Shown: positions 34,550-45,629, counted from the stretch's first letter. The stretch: 64,000 nucleotides of DNA from Phyto melanocephala (GCA_941918925.1 OW799237.1:69061626-69125625), one strand, 5' to 3'. Notes: generated from the sequence alone by a model not told the origin. Translations and numbers: made by a program.

Positions 34550-35632
34550 GGCCGACTTCCTAAACGCAAGTTGCAATGAATATTTACAATGCATACACTT
34601 CGTAAACGCATATGTAAACTTTCTAGCAATGTCCAATGTTCCTAATCGTTTGGCAACTCATTTTACTAAGTATCAGCTGTCAAAATCGCGCATCATTATA
34701 CCCTTCACCTGTGGTGCACAAGGGTATATATAGCTTTGTCATTCCGTTTGTAATTTCTACAATTTTCATTTCCGACCCCATAAAGTATATATTTTCTGAA
34801 AGCTTATGAATAGAGGAGTCGATTAAGCCCTGACCGTCTGTCCGTGTGTTGGTTGAAATCAACTTTTAGAAGCAACTATATGTTCCTCAGATCTGTATTT
34901 GGTATCAATCTCTTGGAAATATCCAGGAATGAATCGCTATTGAAATTCAGCACAATCGCCCCATAACTTTCTGGGATATGAGCAAAAAACCACGACCACC
35001 TCGTTTTTTTCACAATTACAACAACAACATACATACATACATACATGTAAAAAACATACCAAACAAAAAAAATTACAAAAAAAAATATTAAAAATAATAA
35101 AAAAAATTTTAAAAAAATTTTTTAAAAATTTTTCTAAAAAAATATAAAAAAAAATAATATATTAAAGAAAATTAAATAAAATTTTTTTGGCTCAGCTGGG
35201 ATTCGATGCCACATTTATTCTAACGTGTACGTATGCACGTATTTTATATGGGATGAATGCTGATACAAACAATTGTTATTGCATGACTACACGTTGTGAA
35301 GGGTATATAAGATTCGGCACGGCCGAATATAGCACTGTTACTTGTTTTTATTTTGAATGCAAACATTTGAGCTGCAATGGCTGAGTTAGTATTTTCTTTG
35401 TTTATTTTTAATAAATTATTTATAATTGATAGAGTTTATTTAAATCACAGACTAATAATTTAAATAAATAAACACTTTATATTGCAGAGACAAAAAGTGG
35501 ATCCATGAGCGTTCCTAAATGCCGATAAAATGCAAAAAAAATTACAACGCAAGGTTACACTTAAGACATGTTTAGCATTGCATACGCATTTTTTTAAATT
35601 ATGAATTGCAACTTGCATTTAGGAAGTCGGCC
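34550..35632. mobile_element. TIR element, ggccgacttcctaaacgcaa ends
   Basis: 28 bp starting ggccgacttcctaaacgcaa (34550-34569) are mirrored with two mismatches at 35605-35632. Inner words (gcatacacttcgtaaacgca, 34591-34610) also recur inverted. It contains the DINE-like copy at 34697. Flanks tat/taa do not give a clear duplication. Confidence 0.5.
34697..35346 (+). mobile_element. DINE-1-like element, second subtype
   Basis: 5' end tatacccttcacctgtggtg, core tttccgaccccataaagtat, the acaacaacatacatacatac block, A-rich centre, ctcagctgggattcgatgcc (35192-35211) and 3' hairpin gattcggcacggccgaatat followed by agcactgttacttgttt. Complete from end to end. Confidence 0.85.
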
Positions 35633-36410
35633 TAACTGAAAAAAAAATTAGATCTTTATGTTCCATTCAGAGGGTACTTTATTTAAAAAATAATAATTAT
35701 ATTCGAATAATTGTTGTCTAAAATATCGAGCAAAATTATATCGTACGTAACAGAAAACGGAAGTGATTTTGAGGTTTATATGGAAATATGAAAAAATCTG
35801 CGAATCTTTGGAGGTATTTTTTCTTTTTTAATTTCTTACACTAAGCCACATATTTTTCATTTAAAATCCATCATACTTAGTTGAAAACAATCTTTAAATG
35901 ATTTTATAATAATTTAATATCGTACGTGTCATATCGTATGTGACAGATTTTTCTCTTATAATATTCTTAGGTATATACATATCGACCCCTTTGCGCGAAA
36001 TTATCGTATGTTACAAAAACCAAATTTTACAGGACAGCAATTTTTATACTTTTCTTGCTTTCGCTTGCAATATCAAAATGAAAATATACATGTGCTTAGA
36101 TAATTAACTAATATAACTACACCTAAAAGTATTCCGGTGGAAAAGTTCAAGTTTTCCGACAAAAGCATATTTTTGGCACATACGATAATTTCATGCACAA
36201 CATTTCGTAGATGCGTGTGTAAAAAAAGGCACTTACGATATCATTGTTAGAAATTGTCAGTGTTAGAAATAATATTGAAACAAAGATTTATTTGTGGTTT
36301 TATGTATTTGTTAATTATTTTTTTACGTAGAATGGCACAAGTAATCAAAAAATGTAATCAATATTTAACAGAAGCATGAATTCATTAAAAAAAATAAAAA
36401 CCCAATAATA
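35633..36410. other. Left internal part of the 5.5 kb element
   Basis: No open frame. Carries most of the ATCGTAYGT words (about 35740, 35919, 35932, 36003, 36180, 36228) and one half of the inner inverted pair (35983). These may be transposase-binding repeats (inference). Confidence 0.4.
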
Positions 36411-37141
36411 ACAAGTAACAGTGCTATATTCGGCCGTGCCGAATCTTATATACCCTTCACAACGTGTAGTCATGCAATAATAATTGTTTGTATCACCATT
36501 CATCTCATATAAAATACTTGCATACGTACACGTTAGAATAAATGTGGCATCGAATCCCAGCTGAGCCAAAAAAAATTTATTTTATTTTATTTAATATATT
36601 ATTTATATTTTATTATTTTTTTTTAAATTTTTTTTAAATTTTTTAAAAAAAATTTTTTAGAAAAATTTTAAAAAAATTTTTTTAAATTTTTTTAAAATTT
36701 TTTTTTTGTAGTTTTTTTTATTATTTTTTTCTTATTTTTAATATTTTTTTTTGTAATTTTTTTTGTTTGGTATGTTTTTTACATGTATGTATGTATGTAT
36801 GTTGTTGTTGTAATTGTGAAAAAAACGAGGTGGTCGTGGTTTTTTGCTCATATCTCAGAAAGTTATGGGGCGATTGTGCTGAATTTCAATAGCGATTCAT
36901 TCCTGGATATTTCCAAGAGATTGATACCATATACAGATCTGAGGAACATATAGTTGCTTCTAAAAGTTGATTTCAACCAACACACGGATAGACGGACAGG
37001 CGGTCAGGGCTTAATCGACTCCTCTATTCATAAGCTTTCAGAAAATATATACTTTATGGGGTCGGAAATGAAAATTGTAGAAATTACAAACGGAATGACA
37101 AAGCTATATATACCCTTGTGCACCACAGGTGAAGGGTATAA
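36411..37141 (-). mobile_element. DINE-1-like element, second subtype, inverted
   Basis: Same subtype as 34697-35346 but opposite orientation: aacaagtaacagtgctatat at the left and gtgcaccacaggtgaagggt at the right. The two copies flank 1.06 kb and form a long imperfect palindrome. Confidence 0.85.
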
Positions 37142-37436
37142 TAATAAGTGAGTTAATCTTCTTCGTTGCTTTTATTTAACACGTATTTTTCGCGTAAAGA
37201 ATATTTTAAATTTAAATATTCATTGTGGTATTTTAACGGTATGCTATTGGGCCTGTTCGTAAACGCATCACTGCGCTGCACAATATGATTACTTTGCGCT
37301 GCCACTGCAAATCATATGTTGCTGATGCTTCTTTTATTGCTGCATTTACGAACGAGCGAACACTGCGGAAAAATGGAAAAAATTATTATAAATTTAATTT
37401 GTGAATTTGATAATACAATATCTGACATATATTTAA

Positions 37437-38209
37437 CACGTTGAGTGCCGTCATACAAAATAAAAATATATTAGTAAAGTGCCAGCATATAATAACTGAT
37501 GTAAATTAATATTTTAGTGATAAAAAATTAATTGGCGAAAATCGTTTTTTGTATATGTGTGTTATTTGCACCGTTATGTATGTGACAGCCGGCGGTACAC
37601 GTGACACACAGATAATATAATAAACTCAGGTGCCATGTGTACCGCCGGGAGTCACACTATTATTATTTTTATTATTTGATTATTTTACATACATCTCTAT
37701 CTAAGGTACAGTCCCTACTAGCATAAAATGGATGTAAATTATTTTTATGGGAAGCGTCAAAGAACTGATGACATTGAAGACGATGATAATGATTTTGAAG
37801 CGTCCAGCTCTTTGCATGGACTGTTTCAATTAGGCTCATTAAATAGTTCCATTTTTATTAAATTTGAAGTTCGTTTTTTTATTATATGCAAGCCAAAAGT
37901 AAAATTATATATTATATTCTTATTTTATTTATTAAATTTTGAATTATTGAAGTTGTTACGTTGTAATAAAATTATAATTTTTTGTTCCTATCTAATTCAT
38001 GTAAAATAAAAGATACAGTGAAAATCCTCAAAACTAAAAAAAATACTTTCTTCTGGGTGCCATAATATAATACTTATTCGTATTACTGTAGTGCCGCAGA
38101 AAATATGTTGAATTGAATTCACAAGTAACTGTGCACCGCCGGCGGTACACATGGCACTCTAATAAAAGTAAAGTGTGTACCGCCGGCGGTGCACACGGCA
38201 CTCAACGTG
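37437..38209 (+). mobile_element. piggyBac-like non-autonomous element
   Basis: cacgttgagtgccgt (37437-37451) is mirrored by ggcactcaacgtg (38197-38209), with TTAA on both sides (37433-37436, 38210-38213). Sub-terminal accgccggcggt-type words repeat near 37582-37650 and 38137-38190. TTAA target and TIR type match piggyBac-like elements of insects. Confidence 0.75.
37728..38009 (+). pseudogene. Truncated piggyBac-like transposase N-terminus
   Basis: The frame opens MDVNYFYGKRQRTDDIEDDD, an acidic start of the kind seen in piggyBac-like transposases, then degenerates after about 35 residues into hydrophobic AT-rich translation. The catalytic core is deleted. The assignment rests on its position inside the TTAA-flanked element. 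Confidence 0.4.
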
Positions 38210-38558
38210 TTAAAATTCGAGGCTGAAAATGTTTAAAAAGTAAAATAATCAAAAATAAATCATAAAAAATCACATTCTTTATACTCACACATCTATTGCA
38301 TCAGCAATTTTTGTGATTAGTTTTTTGTATTTATTTGCGCATAGTAGACTTCAATGTTGCATTTACGAACAGATGACAGCTGCAGTGTTGCCAACGTTTG
38401 CATTTACGAACATTGTGCGCATAATATGCACAGCTGTGATGCATTTACGAACAGGCCCATTTTTTTAGCATAGATTTTTCAAATCATTGAATTTTTGCAA
38501 AGAGTACACAAAGGTGAATTGTACAACTTTTGTAATTTAAAGGTAAAATTAAAGTTAT

Positions 38559-39075
38559 TTATAGTTTTTTTAGTGGAATTGTCGGAAAATCCGTTGACGA
38601 TTTTTTGTCTAATAAAGCTATTCGAACTTTATTTATGTTTAGTTTAACTTTGTTTGATAATAACTGATTTGCAAAGGTCTTCCAGTTTTCAAACTCTGAG
38701 TGGCCTATTTCAATACACTTGTACCCCGATGAATTAGTTCGTGCATTGCGAATAATTGTGGGCCATTCACTTGGCGCCCGAATGGTACGATTGCGTACAA
38801 CTGATTCAATTGTACTATGCACAAAAACAACTGGTATCATTGTATGACCGGGAAGTAAATATGTTATTTTAATTTTTTCAACAAAGTGTTAGCATAGCTA
38901 ATACAGCCTTGTTGCAGTTTTGGCCAGTGCAACTGTCACAGTATAGGACTATGTCTTTAATTGTCTTCCTTTGGTCTACGATTTTTAAGTACCCGTACAG
39001 GGCTGTGCACATTTCATTGCAGCCTCGCTTACCATAACGCTCACCCCACAAATAACAATAGTGGTTTACAATAAC
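38559..39075 (-). pseudogene. DUF7869-like transposon protein fragment
   Basis: The minus strand reads YCYLWGERYGKRGCNEM, then VLYCDSCTGQNCNKAV. After a frame slip near 38885 come YLLPGHTMIPVVFVHSTIE and RTIRAPSEWPTIIRNART. The CDxCxGQNxNK and PGH motifs resemble the DUF7869 domain of transposon-linked metazoan proteins; recognition is from memory. Upstream coding sequence is not visible. It is probably the remains of the protein of the 5.5 kb element. Confidence 0.45.
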
Positions 39076-39110
39076 TGATTACCTTAAACACATGATTAGA
39101 AAAATATTCG

Positions 39111-39245
39111 GCCTTATTGTCATTGGCGTTGTCGTGTCGTTTTTGTGTCGAAAACGACAGAAATACGACAAGGTCTCATTCATTTTACATTGTCGTAAAT
39201 ATTACACGGTACCAAAAAATACGACAACGCCAATGACAATAAGGC
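39111..39245. mobile_element. 135-bp MITE with perfect 25-bp TIRs
   Basis: gccttattgtcattggcgtt (39111-39130) plus gtcgt is mirrored exactly at 39221-39245. The interior adds gtcgtgtcgt and acgacag words, so the whole can fold into a hairpin. No clear duplication is seen. Confidence 0.65.
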
Positions 39246-39974
39246 TGATTGCATGCTAAATGCTTCTCTTCAACTTTAATATAGCCTTTTCTGTAAAATT
39301 AACGGTAAAACGAATAGAGGCAAAAAAACAAAATGAAGCGAGCAGTTCCCTTTACCTTCTAATTCTAACTTAGAAAGAAATATGTAGTAAATATTGTAAC
39401 AACTACAATATGCAAAGTATTCTTCATTGGCAGATACGATAAAATCGCTCACAAGAAATAATAGAGTGTAACATACGATAAAGTATTCAATCAATTTTTA
39501 GAGCAACGAAGTGGAATTCGCCTACAATATTTCGTCAGGTGACGTCTCTTTGAATGTAGAACAAGATTGCATCAAAAACTCAATTTAAAAAAAATTGGCA
39601 TATACGATAATTTCGCGCAAAGGGGTCGATATGTTAAGAAAAAAAGTTAAATTCTAAATTAGGTGCTAAGTTTTAATTGTCACCTTAGCCTACTACAAAC
39701 TAGTTAAGCTTTAACTTTTTCCCTTAATGAATATGCAGTTTGAGAGACATAAAGTGCTTGTCATAATATGAAAACGTATGAAGTTTTTTATCTTTGGAAT
39801 GGGCTGGACATTTTACCAAGAGATAATCAGATTAAACTCTTATTATTGCTCTTAAAATAATTTAATAAGCTCTAAATACCTGCGCATAGTAAAATTTGAG
39901 TGTTTTTATATCATTAAACTTTTATTGAGAGTTTTTACAGTCGTGGTTGACATTTTCATGGAATTGCCCATATG
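39246..39974. other. Right internal part of the 5.5 kb element
   Basis: Carries TACGAT words at about 39433, 39473 and 39603 and the right half of the inner inverted pair. No gene seen. Confidence 0.35.
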
Positions 39975-40186
39975 AATGTTTTTATATGTATGCACGTATT
40001 TCATATTAATGAGATGAAAGGTGATACAATTATTGTTGTGAAGGGTATATAAGTTTAGGCACTGCCGAATACAACCCTCTTACTGGTTCGGTGTATTTAA
40101 GAATTTAAAGAAGAAATATAATAAAAACAACAAGTAAAACTGATAAGTCATGACATTTTTTATTTAAAATATAAAAATCAGGTATA

Positions 40187-40541
40187 TCTATATATATAAA
40201 AGTGAAACTCTGTGTGTGTGTGTTAGCTATAGACTCCGAAACTGTAAAACCGATCGGACTCAAACTTTGGCAAGTTGCACACATACTAGGGAGTGTTTAT
40301 GGGGGAAAAAAGTGGGCGGGGCCACGCCCATAAAAATTAGTTATCATTTTTAGCTACTTGCACTTGACCGATTTTTCTGAAACTTTGCACACATATTAAG
40401 CTGTCATGACTTTATAATTTAGTGATAAAAAAGTGGGCGGGGCCACGCCCATAAAAAGTTATAAGTTTGAGGTACTTGCACTGGACCAATTTTTCTGAAA
40501 CTTTAAACACATAATGAGCTGTCATGACTTTATAATTTTAA
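40187..40541 (+). mobile_element. Helitron 5' fragment
   Basis: Starts TC after a host A (tctatatatataaaagtgaa, 40187-40206), then tgtgtgtgtg, ccgatcggactcaaac and two units of the tandem gtgggcggggccacgcccat repeat. It ends abruptly at about 40541 without the CTAG end, directly against a transposon coding fragment. Confidence 0.75.
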
Positions 40542-40542
40542 A

Positions 40543-40743
40543 TATACTTTGCCATCCACCTAGCGTAATGAATGGCTCTTGGAGTTCTAAAACCCACAAA
40601 ATTGCCGTCTAGCAATCCAACAAATACAAAAACCAACTTAATTGGCTCCTTTTTGCCATCTCTGGGGTATCTGTCAGTTAATTTGGTCTTGAGTTCAGCA
40701 ATAACATTTGAATTACTTCCGGAGATAGCTGCTTTGAATTAGA
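40543..40743 (-). pseudogene. Transposon-type ORF fragment, family not recognised
   Basis: The minus strand encodes SNSNVIAELKTKLTDRYPRD then IHYARWMAKYI before a stop at about 40543. Similar HxARWMAK segments occur, as I recall, in uncharacterised transposon proteins of arthropods and hydra. Its downstream end is cut exactly where the Helitron fragment begins. Confidence 0.35.
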
Positions 40744-41270
40744 TTGTCATTAATACCTGTGTAGTATTTTTCTTGTCCATCTTTCTATCATTTGCTCTAA
40801 TGTGACATTCTTTTTTTTGAAGAGCCCAGTACCTTTCCACAGACATAAGTTCTGGACAGTTAGGTGGATTTGCCTCTCGTGTTACAAAAATTACATTATT
40901 CTTTGAATACCACTCAAGTGCCTCTTTTCCATAGTGACATGATGCCGCTTCAGGCCAAAAATATGTAGGCAGTCGGTGCCGTTTCAAAAAAGGTAAAGTT
41001 TGTTTTTGTAGGACTCCGTGGTAAAAACTTTTGTGTTTATCGTACCTGATGCTACAAATGCTTGGCTTCGTTTGCCACAACTGCAAATAGCTTGCCACAC
41101 GAGACATTTCTTATGGGATTTTGTTTGTACTTTTGGTCCGGAACTCTTCCTGAACATTACCTCCTTCATCATCAACATAAAAATCTTGGCCGGCCAGTTG
41201 AGAAAAGTCTGCCAGTACTACGTATGTTTCGTCATCCATCACACAACAGGTGTATTTTTTTATAAAATCT
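40739..41270 (-). pseudogene. DDE transposase fragment, Tc1/mariner (IS630) type
   Basis: Pieces in two frames: MDDETYVVLADFSQLAG (first acidic motif, near 41230-41180), KCLVWQAICSCGKRSQAFV, LPTYFWPEAASCHYGKEALE and NPPNCPELMSVERYW (final Glu). The usual Asp of FWPD is Glu here, and a frame slip lies near 41120. No terminal repeats were found, so the element limits are unknown. Confidence 0.6.
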
Positions 41271-41836
41271 GCCTTCAATTTTTTCGCTCGTTTTTTTTGC
41301 TTCTAAGTTGTTTAACGAATTGCGTGATGCAGATTAAATTATAGTTGCTAGTCTTTCAATTTGTATATGGCCTTATAGACTCGATTGAGTATTTTGCTAA
41401 TAATAAATATCAAAGAGATCATTCAACTTTTCAACAAACTGTTTAGATTTATTCTTGGCCGTTTCCGATGTTTTCTTCCGGCCTTTTTGAAGGGTTCTCT
41501 ACTCGGCATGAAGGTTTTCCAGCTTAGTAATTGCATCTTGGGCATGTTTAGTCGGGATTCGAATTTTCCCAAAAAAATTAAGAGTTCTCGTATGGTAAGT
41601 TTTGCTGATTCTCTCTTATAGTTAGTTTCACAGAAGGTAAATTATAAAATAAAGCACACAAAACTTGACGATTTGAGGGTAGTTTGTTTGGTCCTTTGTA
41701 CACCTGACGTGGGTGCCATTTCAGAGTCCAGTAGTTAAATAAAAGTTAACTTCAATTCAGTTAATTTCAATAAAATGTTTTCAAATGTCTAAAAACATAA
41801 CAGTTATGCAAACAATAACGCACACTTGGATAATAA
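41271..41836. other. No gene seen; possible 5' remains of the DDE ORF
   Basis: The minus strand between 41640 and 41270 has Lys-rich pieces of possible transposase N-terminus but many stops. Nothing else recognised. Confidence 0.25.
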
Positions 41837-42010
41837 AACAAGTAAGAGCGCTATATTCGGCCGTGCCGAATCTTATATACCCTTCACAACATGTAGTCAT
41901 GCAATAACAGTAGTTTGTGTCACCATTCATCCCATATGAAATACGTACATACATAAAAAACATACATATATAAAAACATCCCATTGTAAAATTATAAATT
42001 CACGTATGTA

Positions 42011-43658
42011 CAGTGATGTGAAAAATAATAGAGCCACCTACTGTTCTAAAAATTGAACATTCTTTTTACCATTGTACACAATATTTTTAGAACATGTTCT
42101 TTATGCGTTATTTCTCAGTCTCTTTCTTATTGTAATCCCGTTATTTTTTTTGTAATTGAAGCAATATTTCTTAATTTATCAGTGTTTGTATGTTAGTAGA
42201 AGAAAAATAAGTGTGAAATAAAATAGAGCCAACTTTAAAGTTTGAAAAAAAAAATATTAAAGTAAAACGCAACTTAAAATTTTTTTTTCTGAAAAAGTAA
42301 GTATAAAGGCAGAGAATTTTATTTCTATTATGATTAAAAAAAATATTAAAAAATTTGTTAACAGAATGGGCAGAAAAAAACACTGTAGCGTGCAGAGCCG
42401 AACAATCATAAAAAAGCTTCATCAAGAAGATAATTCTCAAAGAAAAATAGCTGAAAGTATTGGATGTTCAAAAAAATGGTCGAAAATGCTAAAAAAAAAT
42501 ATGAAGATAAAAAGAAATAAGAGGAAAAAAACCCAAAATATCTGAAACTTTAAAACGAAAAATACTGCGTCACGTGAAACGGACCCATTTGTGACGTCAT
42601 CCGCCCTTAAAAAGCAATACCAACTTTATAAGGATACTTCTACAATACAGCTTATGCTTCTTAAATATGATTTACAGGCCACAAGTGCCCGTAAAGTGCC
42701 TTTTTAATCAAAGCGCAACATTAAACAAAGACTTGAGTTCGCAAAGCAACACATAAGTTGGCCCGTATCTAAATGGCGTAATATTTTGTGGTCGGATGAG
42801 ACCAAAGTAAATTTGTTAAACTCGGATCAAAGTTCTCTTCAAGTTCGGAGACCCAAAAATAAAGAATTAAGTCCCCAATATACCATTAAAACCGTCAAAC
42901 ATGAAGGGGATAATATAATGGTATGGGGATGTTTTTTTATTATGGTGTTGGACCTTTATATCACATACAGGACGTAATGAATGCAAAATTGTATACAAAT
43001 ATTTTAACAGAAGTCATGATGCCTTATGCTGACTGGGAAATGCCGCTTCAATGGACATTCCAACAGGACAATGATCCAAAACACTCATCGAATTTGGCAA
43101 AGACATGGTTCGGCGACAACCATGTGAAAGTTTTGGGATGGCCCTCACAGTCACCAGACCAAAGTCCTGTCGAAAACTTGTGGGGCGAAGTTAAAACATG
43201 TCTTAGAGGAAAGAATCCAAGAAATAAAGATGAGCTATGGACAATGGTTGAGACTGCATGGAAGAACATTCCTGTTACAACTTGTCAAAAGCTTGTTGAA
43301 GCGCTGCTTCGCAGTAATAAAAAATAAAGGTGGCCCTACAAAGTACTGAGGTAGTGTTAGTAGCTATATAATCAATTATGTTATTAAACATATTATTTAC
43401 TTAATTTTTTTTAATAATTTCTACAGGTTTGGTTAAATGGCTCTATTTTTTTTCACAGAGAAAATAAATGTATACAACGATTTTTTTTTATTTTAATTTC
43501 TGAAGTTAAGAATTCAAATGTTTCATTTATGTTTTTTTTGTATTACAATAATGCCTTATAAAAAACAACAAAAAAGTTAAAAAAAAATTATTATTTGTGT
43601 AAATTTTTTAGTATTGAAATTGAGGTTTGGGGTGGCTCTATTATTTTTCACACCACTG
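42011..43658 (+). mobile_element. Tc1-like transposon with IR/DR ends
   Basis: cagtgatgtgaaaaataata (42011-42030) is mirrored by tattatttttcacaccactg (43639-43658), with TA on both sides. Inner repeats gaaataaaatagagccaact (42215-42234) and tggctctattttttttcaca (43438-43457) complete two repeats per end. Confidence 0.9.
42365..43327 (+). pseudogene. Tc1-like transposase, several frameshifts
   Basis: N-terminal HTH part MGRKKHCSVQSRTIIKKLH and RKIAESIGCS, a damaged middle (42545-42780), then ILWSDETKVNLLNSD, NIMVWGCF, TFQQDNDPKHSSNLAKTWFG and PVENLWGEVKTCL. All three catalytic acids remain. Slips lie near 42540 and 42940 and at least one more in the middle, so it is inactive. Confidence 0.8.
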
Positions 43659-44365
43659 TATGTTAAAAAAAAAAAAAAAAAAAATTTAAAAAAAAAAATA
43701 AAAAAAAAAATAAAAAAAAAAATACAAAAAAAAATTATTATATATATATAATATATATCAAACAAAAAAAAAATCAAAAAATTAAAAAAAAAAATAACAA
43801 AAATATAAATAATATATTAAATAAAAAACAAAAAAAAACAAAATAAAAAAAATTTAAAAAAATTAAAAAAAAAATTTTTTTGGCTCAGCTGGGATTCGAT
43901 GCCACGTTTTCTCTAACCAGTATACACGTTTGTATGTATGTATGTATGTATGTATGTTGTTGTTGTTTTTGTGAAAAAAAAATCGAGGTGGTCGTGGGTT
44001 TTTGCTCATATCTCAGTTGTTTATGTGCCGATGTTTCTGATTTTTAATACCGATCTACTCCCGAATATTTCTGATATTCTAATACCTTACCCGGGTCCAA
44101 CCTATGTCGGGGGGCTTCAAAAAGTTGATTTCAACATACACACGGACAGACGGACAGAGCTTAATCGATTCCCCATTCATAAGCTTTCAGAAAATATATA
44201 CTTTATGGGGTCGGAAATGAAAATTGTAGAAATTTCACACGGAATGACAAACCTATATATACCCTTTTTCACTGTGTGAAGGGTATAAAAAGGCTGTTGT
44301 AACTCTGTTTGACTTACAATAACAACAATTATGTATAGAATATAAATTTTAAAGAACAACATTCG

Positions 44366-44560
44366 CTTTCTTTTGAGATATTAAGCGTGTTTTTATTATT
44401 TACCGTTCTGGAGTTATGGCTTCATATGTCAGCTTTTTGGCCAAAAATTTGGAGTTTTCAGACTTTGAGCGACGAACGGCACGGGTTAACCTTTAATCGA
44501 GCTCAGATTACGTCTATCTCAATATCTTCCAGACGAACAAGATTCCGACATTTTTCCACT
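44366..44560 (+). repeat. Dispersed repeat, uninterrupted copy
   Basis: gctttcttttgagatattaa (44364-44383) through tgtcagctttttggcc (44428-44443) and ctttgagcgacgaacgg. The other copy is inverted and split by a DINE-like element (31500-31666 and 32430-32455). Element type unknown. Confidence 0.55.
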
Positions 44561-45490
44561 TTAATAAGATCTGATCACTCTTATTTACATATTTAAGAAT
44601 TAGTACCTAAAATTAAAAAAGTTTTCTTTTTTTTGTATTTACAGATGAATTTGAAAATGTGAACAAAATTAATATTTGATTTGGCTTTTCAAAAGCCAAA
44701 CTCCTGGAAACTGAATAAGGTAATTTTAATTTAAATATATTTGACTGAATGTAACGCTTTCTAAAAACAAAGGGATTAACAAAAAGTTAAAAATCATCTT
44801 TTTGATTAATTCTTTTAAATATATTTCAATATAATACTTTACCACAAAAGAAATCAAGACTAATGTTTGTATGTTTAAATATTTTTACTTAATCACGCGA
44901 AAAATTACCAAACGGATTTAAATGAAATTTACCACACAGATATATAACAACCTGAATAATTACATAAAGAGGCTACTATTCGTGGCGTTAAGTATCAGTT
45001 TCAAAAATTAGTACACTCGAGGCGAAATTACCCATTTATTATATAAGTGAAATAGATGATGATTGGATGAATAAATTTGATTCACCAGGACGTATAAATT
45101 TTGGACACTCCAAATCTTTGAACCGACTAATAAATACAAAAAAAAAAAAAATTTTTTCGCATATTTCTGGGAATTCGATTGAATAATGAGATAAAGGGGT
45201 AGCCTGTGTGTTAATAAATAGCGAACTTTAATGAGCGATTTTGACATTGCCACATGTCACAAATTTTTTTTATTTATTTATTATTACAATTAAATTTATA
45301 TATAATAAAAATAATTAGATAAATTACTTAATCAATTATAACTTTAATCAGATTAGATCCATTTACATATGTATATCATTACTACTTTTACACTTACCAA
45401 GTCTTTTATCCTTAACAGCAGCTTTAAGTTGCTTGAGGTTAATAACATGATATATTTCTTTAAAGCAGATTCAAATTATATATTTAAAGC
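44561..45490. mobile_element. Unassigned DNA with Helitron-leader-like piece
   Basis: aatgtttgtatgtttaaata (44862-44881), acttaatcacgcgaaaaatt and atttaaatgaaattta resemble the leader of animal Helitrons (compare 52148). Terminal TC and CTAG were not located. Otherwise no gene. Confidence 0.35.
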
Positions 45491-45629
45491 ACTGATGATT
45501 TGTTTGTGATATATTTTCTGACATCTCTATTTATTTATTTTTATTTATTTATTTAATAAAAGTCTATAGATTATAAATCCTTACAGACCAAAAAAGAAAA
45601 ATACATGCGAAAAATAAACTTAACTAATT

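Larger units (their letters stand above)
37249..38458. mobile_element. TIR element, gggcctgttcgtaaacgcat ends, ATT duplication
   Basis: gggcctgttcgtaaacgcat (37249-37268) plus cac is mirrored at 38436-38458 with one mismatch. ATT stands on both flanks (37246-37248, 38459-38461). Short gcatttacgaac words repeat in the sub-terminal zones. It encodes nothing itself and contains a piggyBac-like element. Confidence 0.6.
34477..39974. mobile_element. 5.5 kb TIR element of unknown superfamily
   Basis: catatcggcaattccatg (near 34471-34488) is mirrored by catggaattgcccatatg (near 39958-39975). Both flanks carry atgtttttatat from the host DINE-like copy. A second inverted pair lies inside: tcgacccctttgcgcgaaat (35983-36002) and gcgcgaaattatcg-type sequence inverted at 39601-39632. 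ATCGTA/TACGAT words cluster near both sides. The only related coding relic is DUF7869-like (38559-39075). Three later TIR elements and two DINE-like copies are nested in it. Confidence 0.5.
32553..40105 (+). mobile_element. One DINE-1-like copy split into three parts
   Basis: Part 1 (32553-32662) has the 5' tip tatactcttcacac and a shortened core. Part 2 (34312-34476) has tacatacatacaaacgtggt, the cagctgagcc block and gggatgtttttatat. Part 3 (39976-40105) has tgtatgcacgtatttcat, gtgaagggtatataag, a damaged hairpin and ctcttactggtt. A Tc1-like element separates parts 1 and 2 and a 5.5 kb TIR element separates parts 2 and 3. Confidence 0.7.
41837..44286 (-). mobile_element. DINE-1-like element split by a Tc1-like insertion
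   Basis: Left part 41837-42010 (aacaagtaagagcgctatat ... aattcacgtatgta) and right part 43659-44286 (tatgttaaaa, A-rich run, ctcagctgggattcgatgcc, core, tgtgaagggtata). Joining them across a single TA gives the order found in the intact copy at 31668-32428. Confidence 0.85.

Noticed and set aside
39276..39494. 72-codon hydrophobic minus-strand frame
   Set aside because: Composition is that of AT-rich translation; no motif or homology, and it lies within transposon right-end sequence.
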